Assembly: GCA_937915775.1 (NCBI GenBank)
Contig: CALGGQ010000274.1
Span: forward strand, 1-22,383
Length of the DNA: 22,383 nucleotides
From: an uncultured Clostridia bacterium
Lineage (GTDB): Bacteria > Bacillota > Clostridia > Oscillospirales > Acutalibacteraceae
Direction: 5' to 3'
The position numbers and the translations under genes were made by a program. Below, in pieces: positions 7,598 through 12,586 of this stretch; position 1 is the first letter of the stretch, and each line of letters opens with the position of its first letter. Under the pieces are notes generated by a model. That model saw only the letters and a list, made by a program, of their open reading frames with translations, did not search any database and was not told where the DNA came from.

Positions 7598-7672
7598 GAA
7601 ATATTTGTAAAATATTGGCGAAATATTTGAAAGTGTGAATAGAAATATTTAAATTTTTTTTATGAAATATTG
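7598..7672. repeat. Four GAAATATT boxes spaced exactly 22 bp
   Basis: GAAATATTT begins at 7598, 7620 and 7642, and GAAATATTG at 7664. The 22-bp period (about two helical turns) places all boxes on one DNA face. The array lies just upstream of the GHKL promoter and about 40 bp before the methyltransferase promoter. The AAATATTT core is itself palindromic. This is most simply a cooperative binding site for a regulator, or a curvature element. Confidence 0.7.
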
Positions 7673-7710
7673 CTAGTAAATTATTTATATAATAATTTTC
7701 CTTAAATTAA

Positions 7711-7770
7711 TTGACTTTTTGGTCAACTTCATGTAAACTGTACAAAACAGATACATATAAACTGTACAAA
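7711..7770 (+). promoter_or_regulatory. Methyltransferase promoter with 24-bp-spaced direct repeat
   Basis: TTGACT (7711-7716) and TAAACT (7734-7739) with a 17-bp spacer form a fair sigma-A promoter. CATGTAAACTGTACAAA (7730-7746) and CATATAAACTGTACAAA (7754-7770) are 16/17 identical and 24 bp apart; the first covers the -10 element and the second the early transcribed region. TTGAC/GTCAA also forms an inverted repeat over the -35. The protein made from this transcript begins with a DNA-binding domain, so autorepression is plausible. Confidence 0.65.
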
Positions 7771-7793
7771 TATATTTTGAAGAGTGAACGAAT

Positions 7794-9071
7794 ATGGCAT
7801 TTTACACTATTGCTGAAGCAGCAATTATTTCACAAAAGAGTCAAAAAACAATCAGAAGGCATATTGCCGCTGGAGAAATTGAAGCAACAAAAATACAAAA
7901 CAAATATCGAATAAACCAGGCTGCTTTTGATTTATGGAATGGTTCTACAGAATATACAAAAATAGTTTCCATTTTCGACTCAATTGTTCCCGATAAGAGT
8001 TCTGAGAACAAAAGTGACGAAATAGATATTTCAAAAGAATGGGATAAGGATGGTTGGCAAAACGTGAATTATCGCAATGGTTACAACTTTATCGATTTGT
8101 TCTCGGGAGCTGGCGGATTAAGTTGTGGACTAACGATGGCTGGTTTTAATCCTGTTTCATATGTTGAAATTATGCCAGATGCAGTGGAAACATATAAATA
8201 TAATTTTAATAAACAAAAAAAACTTGTGAGCGAAATAGACAGCCAAGATATTTGCGATGAGAAAGTAAGAAACAATTTAATCAATAGTCTAAATAATACA
8301 CACATTCATTTAGTTGCCGGAGGATTTCCATGCCAAGGTTTTAGTATGGCAGGTAACAGAGTAGTGACTGATGAACGAAACAGTTTGTACTTAAGAATGC
8401 TTGATGTAGTTAAAAGGTTAAAGCCAGAATTTGTAGTAATGGAAAATGTATTAGGACTCCGATCAATGCTTGGGGGAAAAGTAGAAGCGAAAATAATACA
8501 GGATTATAAGGATATAGGTTATAATGTAAGTATTGCTGTTTTAAATAGTGCAGATTACAAAGTTGCACAATTACGAAAAAGAGTTATTTTTATAGGAAAC
8601 AGAATTGGAGCAAAGAATTACTATCCACAACCATTACTTGACGAGGATCATTATATAACGCAGGGAGAGTGTATCGAAAAGTATATGGATATGCCAGAGA
8701 ATAAATCAATCAATCACATATTCACAAAACACACAGACAAAATTATAAAAAAGATACAAGAATTGCCTGAGGGGTGTAGTTTATATGAAAACTATTCTGA
8801 CTCATGGAAAAAGTCGCATTGGGATAAACCATCGTGTACAATAAAAGAAAACCATGGTGGCGTAAATCTTCATCCAAAAAAACCACGAGCACTTACTCCA
8901 AGAGAACTCGCCGCACTTCAATCATTTCCGGATGATTTTATTTTTAGCGGCAGCAAAAAATCCCAACTAGTTCAAATAGGCAATGCTGTTCCTCCACTTT
9001 TAGGGAAGGCGATTGGTATAGCTGTGATGAAAAGTTTAGATATTGCGAATAACACACAAAGAGGCAAATGA
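7794..9071 (+). CDS. C5 cytosine DNA methyltransferase with N-terminal HTH
   Basis: A 425-residue protein. Residues 1-48 form a MerR/excisionase-like winged HTH (FYTIAEAAIISQKSQKTIRR, then AAGEIEATKI). The C5 methyltransferase motifs follow: motif I FIDLFSGAGG (99-108, AdoMet site), motif IV GGFPCQGFS (176-184, catalytic Cys180), motif VI MENV (216-219), motif VIII QLRKRVIFIG (259-268), motif IX RALTPRELAALQSFPD (365-380) and motif X QIGNAVPP (394-401). The target-recognition region (about 270-345) is short, so the recognition sequence cannot be read off. All catalytic residues are intact. It methylates cytosine C5, presumably protecting host DNA from the divergent GHKL operon. N-terminal HTH domains on C5 methyltransferases (for example M.EcoRII-type enzymes) act as transcriptional repressors. 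Confidence 0.93.
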   Translation: MAFYTIAEAAIISQKSQKTIRRHIAAGEIEATKIQNKYRINQAAFDLWNGSTEYTKIVSIFDSIVPDKSSENKSDEIDISKEWDKDGWQNVNYRNGYNFIDLFSGAGGLSCGLTMAGFNPVSYVEIMPDAVETYKYNFNKQKKLVSEIDSQDICDEKVRNNLINSLNNTHIHLVAGGFPCQGFSMAGNRVVTDERNSLYLRMLDVVKRLKPEFVVMENVLGLRSMLGGKVEAKIIQDYKDIGYNVSIAVLNSADYKVAQLRKRVIFIGNRIGAKNYYPQPLLDEDHYITQGECIEKYMDMPENKSINHIFTKHTDKIIKKIQELPEGCSLYENYSDSWKKSHWDKPSCTIKENHGGVNLHPKKPRALTPRELAALQSFPDDFIFSGSKKSQLVQIGNAVPPLLGKAIGIAVMKSLDIANNTQRGK

Positions 9072-9072
9072 T

Positions 9073-9375
9073 ATGTTTAAGACTTATGATTTATTTAACT
9101 ATAGAGACATTAACGATTTAATTCCTGAAATTATATATTTATATTTGTTCAAAGGCGAGAGTTTGAAAGCGATTGAAAACAAATTGTTTAATACTCAAGA
9201 TTATAAAGGATGGTTAAGCAAATCCATTCTTAATTATCACGGCATTGATACAGAAAAAGATAACAGAGGATTGTACAACAATAAATCTGTACAGGAAGTT
9301 GTTGATGAATTGTATGCAAGCTCAGATATTTCTCATATTCGAGTAGCTAAGTTGTTGAAAGATAAATATCTGTAA
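9073..9375 (+). CDS. Unrecognised 100-residue protein coupled to the methyltransferase
   Basis: Starts one base after the methyltransferase stop (TGATATG), with AGAGG about 9 bases upstream. The sequence is helical and rich in Asn, Tyr and Lys (DINDLIPEIIYLYLFKGESL, then IENKLFNTQDYKGWLSKSIL, and VQEVVDELYASSDISHIRVAKLLKDKYL). IEN and the C-terminal IRVAKLLK look like two short helix pairs, possibly an HTH-like fold. I know no function; candidates are a methyltransferase cofactor, a controller protein or a subunit of the restriction side. A catalytic nuclease motif is not visible. Composition matches the island rather than the host genes. Confidence 0.75.
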   Translation: MFKTYDLFNYRDINDLIPEIIYLYLFKGESLKAIENKLFNTQDYKGWLSKSILNYHGIDTEKDNRGLYNNKSVQEVVDELYASSDISHIRVAKLLKDKYL

Positions 9376-9388
9376 TTCAGAGCAGGTC

Positions 9389-9437
9389 TTAGGGTGTCCC
9401 TAAAGGAGGAATTTTACTGTTTGTGGCTACAAACAGT
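9389..9437. other. Two tandem palindromes, oriT/terminator-like
   Basis: TTAGGG-tgt-CCCTAA (9389-9403) is followed by a perfect 9-bp stem ACTGTTTGT/ACAAACAGT with a 4-base loop (9416-9437), then CTTGTTA. The same TTAGGG...CCCTAA motif next to GTTTTGT/ACAAAAC-type palindromes and CTTGTTA recurs at 11708-11763 before mobC. It may be a duplicated transfer-origin fragment; it lacks a T-run and is not a good terminator. Confidence 0.4.
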
Positions 9438-9501
9438 CTGCTTGTTAAGACTGACGCAACGAATTTTTGCTTTTTGGCGAAAAATAAAAAATTATGAATT
9501 T

Positions 9502-9538
9502 GAAGGGTAGCTTTTTGTAGAAAGCTGCCCTTCATTTT
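9502..9538 (+). terminator. Intrinsic terminator of the methyltransferase operon
   Basis: A 13-bp stem with one G-U pair (GAAGGGTAGCTTT at 9502-9514 with 9521-9533), a 6-base loop, then ATTTTTC. It separates the defence island from the following regulatory module. Confidence 0.85.
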
Positions 9539-9593
9539 TCCTTGTTCAACATTTTTTTCGGATGTTTTTGGTAAAATAAATTAGAAAAAAGAA

Positions 9594-9622
9594 TTGACAA
9601 AAGAACAAATGTTCTATATAAT
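9594..9622 (+). promoter_or_regulatory. Consensus sigma-A promoter with LexA-type box
   Basis: TTGACA (9594-9599), a 17-bp spacer and TATAAT (9617-9622) are a perfect consensus. The spacer contains AGAACAAATGTTCT (9602-9615), a 14-bp palindrome matching the Gram-positive LexA/DinR core GAAC-N4-GTTC. The site suggests repression by host LexA and induction by DNA damage. Confidence 0.75.
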
Positions 9623-9629
9623 AGGATTA

Positions 9630-9740
9630 CATTAAGGTAGGTCATCGGGCGAAAGCCTTATGATAAATTTAGTCGGTAAGGTTGTATTTAATGTTCAACC
9701 TTAAGTCTTTTAGATACCACTTTTGCACGCTACTTTAGGA
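9630..9740 (+). ncRNA. Structured 5' leader of the sigma-like gene
   Basis: The transcript from the LexA-box promoter would begin near 9629. It can fold into a GAAA-tetraloop hairpin (9642-9650 with 9655-9663, GGC/GCC next to the loop, one C-U mismatch) and a second 8-bp hairpin TAAGGTTG/CAACCTTA near 9676-9703. No known riboswitch is recognised. A short GTG ORF of 26 codons (9741-9821) lies between leader and gene, but its AGGAG overlaps the GTG, so its translation is doubtful. Confidence 0.35.
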
Positions 9741-9854
9741 GTGAGTACTGAGAGATTGACAGCCGTGGTAACTGTCTCGACTATGCCACACTTACTTCTT
9801 TCCGGCGGAAGGAAAAGGTAAACGGTAATTATCACAACAATTGAATATGGTGAT

Positions 9855-10322
9855 TTGTATCCCGAAGTAGAGAAGTCAAACGAGGTTCTTGAATTCCTTG
9901 AAGCGGACAAAAGGCGTCAAGCAGCGCAGGACAGAAGCGACCGAAGGCACCTCAGCATAGGTGACTTTGAGCAGGAGGTTCTTGCTGCAAAACAGCCTAT
10001 TGAACTTCGAGATGAGACCTATTATGAGGTTCTTCATCGGCTGGAATTAGAAAATTTGCGAGGTGCGATTCGGGCACTAACGCCTGATGAGCAGAAGCTG
10101 ATTTACTATTATTACTACGAGAATATGACGATGGAGCGCATTGGAAAAATACTCGGCATTAGTAAAATGGCAGTCTCAAAAAGGCATACAAAGGTCATCA
10201 AAAAGTTAAGGGAGCTTATGAAAATAGGCTCCCTTTTCTTGTGTGATTATTCGGTTATATCTTTGTTTTTGTGTTTCCTTTTTCGGGTATATTTCGTTTT
10301 ATCCTTGGTCACTCTTGGGTAG
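9855..10322 (+). CDS. Sigma-70 region 4-like regulator of the element
   Basis: The core (residues about 60-120) is a sigma-70 region-4 helix-turn-helix: ALTPDEQKLIYYYYYENMTM, then ERIGKILGISKMAVSKRHTK and VIKKLREL. Such small sigma-like proteins (Tn916 Orf7-type) regulate conjugative elements. Homology-like sequence (TTIEYGD) precedes the TTG at 9855 in the same frame back to 9825, with no ATG; an ATT start at 9828, behind AAGG, is possible, so the start is unsettled. At the other end the frame continues past the expected C-terminus for about 33 hydrophobic residues (SLFLCDYSVISLFLCFLF) through a terminator-like hairpin at 10208-10235. The tail is probably read-through rather than a designed membrane segment. 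Confidence 0.7.
   Translation: MYPEVEKSNEVLEFLEADKRRQAAQDRSDRRHLSIGDFEQEVLAAKQPIELRDETYYEVLHRLELENLRGAIRALTPDEQKLIYYYYYENMTMERIGKILGISKMAVSKRHTKVIKKLRELMKIGSLFLCDYSVISLFLCFLFRVYFVLSLVTLG
10208..10238 (+). terminator. Terminator-like hairpin inside the 3' end of the sigma-like ORF
   Basis: A perfect 8-bp stem AAGGGAGC/GCTCCCTT (10208-10215 with 10228-10235) followed by TTC. It sits within the open frame just after the conserved sigma domain, implying that the original gene ended here. Confidence 0.6.
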
Positions 10323-10916
10323 AAGGGCTGCCAAGTAGGACGCTCTTTTTGTCTTTTCTTTTCCTTATTTTTTTCTAACATAACGACCTCGCAAAATGCA
10401 ATCTATTAGAATTGCTTTTCCATTGTTTATCCCATTATAACATAAAGCAATAAATACAACAACTCTTGTGTTTTTGAAAAAATTTTCAAAAAGTGGTTTA
10501 CAAAATGCTTCTGAGTGTCCTTATTTATAGAGGGGTAAATACGAGCATAGGTTACACTACTTACTTTTGCCTGATGCGTCTGTATTTGCCACTCAAGTTT
10601 TTAATTACATAGCTATTGGACCGACTGTTCCGATAGCATTTTTCATACGGAAATCTAGGAAAAAGAGAGGTGAAAAAAGCAATAAAAAACAGTCAAAAAT
10701 CAAGCGATTTTGAAGGATAACACTTTCCTGCTCTTGTGCAATAAAAATCAATAGACTATCAAATAGCAGGTTCTGTGTGACGGGGACATAGAAAAACGGA
10801 AGTTGATTTGATAATTGCCGATTTTACCTGCTTATGAGCAGCAAAAAATTCTAAAAAATCGCCACTTAATTTTTGAAACGAAAAAATCAATGAATTTTTA
10901 GAAAAGGAGGTTTTCT
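10323..10916. other. 594-bp non-coding region with palindromes and structured RNA
   Basis: No credible protein gene is present. Contents in order: a T-rich stretch (10344-10377); a perfect 22-bp palindrome TTTTTGAAAA-AA-TTTTCAAAAA (10471-10492); a promoter-like pair TTTACA (10497-10502) and TTATTT (10521-10526); a probable small RNA with its own terminator (10530-10643); and a second foldable stretch (10728-10841) with nested and crossing complementarity. The strong AAAAGGAGG before the next gene is at 10903-10911. Confidence 0.6.
10530..10643 (+). ncRNA. Candidate small RNA with intrinsic terminator
   Basis: An outer helix pairs 10530-10542 with 10582-10594 (12 pairs, one G-A mismatch, one G-U). 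Inside it GCATAGG pairs with CCTgATGC (7 pairs, one bulged G). A 9-bp hairpin GCTATTGGA/TCCGATAGC (10612-10637, one G-U) followed by ATTTTTC is a good terminator. TTTACA at 10497 and TTATTT at 10521 place a start at about 10530, exactly at the foot of the helix. No known RNA family is recognised. Confidence 0.5.
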
Positions 10917-11216
10917 GTGAGAAGCGGTTTAACGAAAAAGGAAAAGGTTACTCAGCTTTATACGGATGAGTCTATTGACTATATCAGCGTTGTAACGCAT
11001 AACGCAAAGCTGAGAAAAGCACTGCTTGATATGGCGAATACGCAGCCTATGCTCTGTAAGGTGATTGACGATTTCGGCAACGGAGGTTATGAATTTGAGG
11101 TCAGTAAGGGTGCATTAACCTTCCGAACAATGAAGCCGATTAATGAAACGGAACGAGAACGCAGATCGGCTTATGCAAAGCGAAATCCTCATTTACCGAA
11201 TTCGGAATATAAATAA
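10917..11216 (+). CDS. Small element protein of unknown function (99 aa)
   Basis: GTG start directly preceded by AAAAGGAGGTTTTCT. The protein (TKKEKVTQLYTDESIDYISV, then THNAKLRKALLDMANTQPML, then a mixed beta segment GGYEFEVSKGALTFR and a basic tail) resembles small hypothetical proteins encoded near the transfer region of clostridial integrative elements. No catalytic or DNA-binding motif is visible; I cannot assign a role. It is followed after 83 bases by a second small element gene. Confidence 0.7.
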   Translation: MRSGLTKKEKVTQLYTDESIDYISVVTHNAKLRKALLDMANTQPMLCKVIDDFGNGGYEFEVSKGALTFRTMKPINETERERRSAYAKRNPHLPNSEYK

Positions 11217-11299
11217 ATATATATTTATATATCCAAATAACTAACCGAAAGAAGAATAATATTAGTTTAATTAAAGTAGTATCGTATAAGGAGGTCGAA

Positions 11300-11671
11300 A
11301 TGACTGAAAAAGCAAACAAGGTGCTAACCCGAACTGAAATGAGGGAGCGTGCGATAGATACAAGCGAGTTTGTGTTTATGGAGGAAGCTGGCTTCTTTTT
11401 CGGCGAGTTAGTATTAAAAGCAGAGGCAAGAAGCGGTATGCTGCGGCTGTTCTTTGTTTTAGAGGACGGCAGAAAAATTATCACTCCTGTCTTTTGGTGG
11501 CAGCAATATCTTGGCTTTTATGAGATGGATAATAATGTCCGTTTAAGGCTTCAATATGAGCGTAACAGTCAGGGTGGAATTTATCTGAAAAAAGCAGAAA
11601 TTGCTGAAGCTGAGGAAGGAAAAAGTATTTCTTTCTCGGCTGGTAAACAAGAAAAAAGTAAAAGCTTTTAG
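11300..11671 (+). CDS. Small element protein of unknown function (123 aa)
   Basis: ATG preceded by AAGGAGGTCGAA. The central part is beta-strand-rich (FGELVLKAEARSGMLRLFFV, then DGRKIITPVFWWQQYLGFYE, then NVRLRLQYE), with a short helical N-terminus and an acidic C-terminal stretch ending KQEKSKSF. The compact beta-rich shape could be a small nucleic-acid-binding or chaperone fold, but no motif supports that. Its position just before the oriT-like region and mobC places it in the transfer module. Confidence 0.7.
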   Translation: MTEKANKVLTRTEMRERAIDTSEFVFMEEAGFFFGELVLKAEARSGMLRLFFVLEDGRKIITPVFWWQQYLGFYEMDNNVRLRLQYERNSQGGIYLKKAEIAEAEEGKSISFSAGKQEKSKSF

Positions 11672-11707
11672 GTTGAGAAAATGTAATGTTATTTCTTAGC
11701 GAGCAGA

Positions 11708-11763
11708 CCGTTTTGTACCACATTTGCACAAAACGGCAAGACGCTTGTTAGGGATACCCCTAA
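11708..11763. other. Candidate transfer origin (oriT-like palindromes)
   Basis: A perfect 9-bp inverted repeat CCGTTTTGT/ACAAAACGG (11708-11716 and 11728-11736) is followed by CAAGACGCTTG and TTAGGG-atac-CCCTAA (11748-11763). It lies 36 bases before mobC, the usual place for oriT in mobilizable elements. The nick site cannot be fixed from sequence alone. Confidence 0.5.
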
Positions 11764-11798
11764 AACCCAAAAAGAAAAAATTGAAAGGAATTGTAATT

Positions 11799-12161
11799 AT
11801 GAAACGCAAAATAAAAAAGAACTTTTGGCTCAGCGCACGAGAGGACGCAGCGCTGAAAAGAAAAGCCAAGAAGTGCGGACTAACGGAAGCGGCTTTAGTG
11901 CGTATGCTGATAACGGATTTTGTGCCGAGAGAAGCGCCACCCAAGCTGTTCTATCGTGAACTGAATGAGCTGAACAGGATTGGCGTCCATTTAAGACAAC
12001 TGGTTGCAGCGGCAAACAGAAACGGTTACACCAATACTGACGAAATTGAAAAGGTAATCGGTGAGCTTCGCTTTTTAAGCCTCAACATCCAGCGGTATTT
12101 TACCAAGCCGGAGTATAAGGGAAGGCTTACCGATTTATATGAGGAGGAGCTATATGAGTAA
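11799..12161 (+). CDS. mobC: MobC-type relaxosome accessory protein
   Basis: A 120-residue basic protein. The N-terminus is ribbon-helix-helix-like (KNFWLSAREDAALKRKAKKC, then GLTEAALVRMLI) and the middle has the MobC signature YRELNELNRIGVHLRQLVAAAN. MobC binds near oriT and helps the relaxase open and nick DNA during mobilization. AAAGGAATTGTAATT precedes the ATG; the longer open frame back to 11724 is rejected because it crosses the oriT-like palindrome and lacks a binding site. Its stop overlaps the next start (ATGAGTAA), so the two are coupled. The relaxase gene that normally follows MobC is missing. Confidence 0.85.
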   Translation: MKRKIKKNFWLSAREDAALKRKAKKCGLTEAALVRMLITDFVPREAPPKLFYRELNELNRIGVHLRQLVAAANRNGYTNTDEIEKVIGELRFLSLNIQRYFTKPEYKGRLTDLYEEELYE

Positions 12162-12495
12162 TAACATCTATTCACTCGCTTATGGAATAAATATCCCTTT
12201 ATCGCCCACAATAAGGGTATGGAGGGATTACCATATGTTCAATCAAACGCAGCTTGATGAGTTAAAGCAAGCGGACATCCAGTCGGCTGATAAAAGCACA
12301 CTGGTTGATATGAAGGAATTGCAGATTCCGATTGACCGGCTTTATACCCATAAGCTGAGCGATTATTTTGACTTTGTCGGAAACCCATATCTATTCCGCG
12401 TTGGTGATGTTGGTGTGAAGGTGAACTTCGGCAACGGTAAGCGCTTTTCGGACAGTATAATGGATGTTGTGACAAATCCGGACAGCTACTTGTAA
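12154..12495 (+). CDS. DUF6870-like element protein
   Basis: A 113-residue protein. Its C-terminal part (LKQADIQSADKSTLVDMKEL, then NPYLFRVGDVGVKVNF) fits small DUF6870 proteins of Firmicutes mobile elements, function unknown. Two starts compete. ATG 12154 overlaps the mobC stop and has GAGGAGGAGC upstream. ATG 12235 has GGAGGGA upstream and begins MFNQTQLDEL, the usual beginning of the DUF6870 region. The 27 residues between the two (SNNIYSLAYGIN...) may be a separate short leader fused in frame, or a genuine N-terminal extension. Confidence 0.6.
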   Translation: MSNNIYSLAYGINIPLSPTIRVWRDYHMFNQTQLDELKQADIQSADKSTLVDMKELQIPIDRLYTHKLSDYFDFVGNPYLFRVGDVGVKVNFGNGKRFSDSIMDVVTNPDSYL

Positions 12496-12505
12496 AATTT
12501 AGTAA

Positions 12506-12534
12506 TTGCAAAAATGAGGGCAATATGCTATAAT
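12506..12534 (+). promoter_or_regulatory. Promoter of the serine recombinase
   Basis: TTGCAA (12506-12511), a 17-bp spacer and TATAAT (12529-12534) lie about 50 bp before the recombinase start, outside the preceding gene, so the recombinase can be expressed independently of mobC. Confidence 0.65.
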
Positions 12535-12586
12535 CTGTTTGCGGATATTTGTGTATTGCCTTCAAAAATTATGGAGGCTATTTATT

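Noticed and set aside
7598..7672. CRISPR-like array
   Set aside because: Repeats are only 8-9 bp with 13-14 bp between them, and no cas genes are present; a regulator site array is more likely.
9741..9821. 26-codon leader peptide
   Set aside because: The only AGGAG overlaps the GTG start, so translation is not supported; kept only as a remark.
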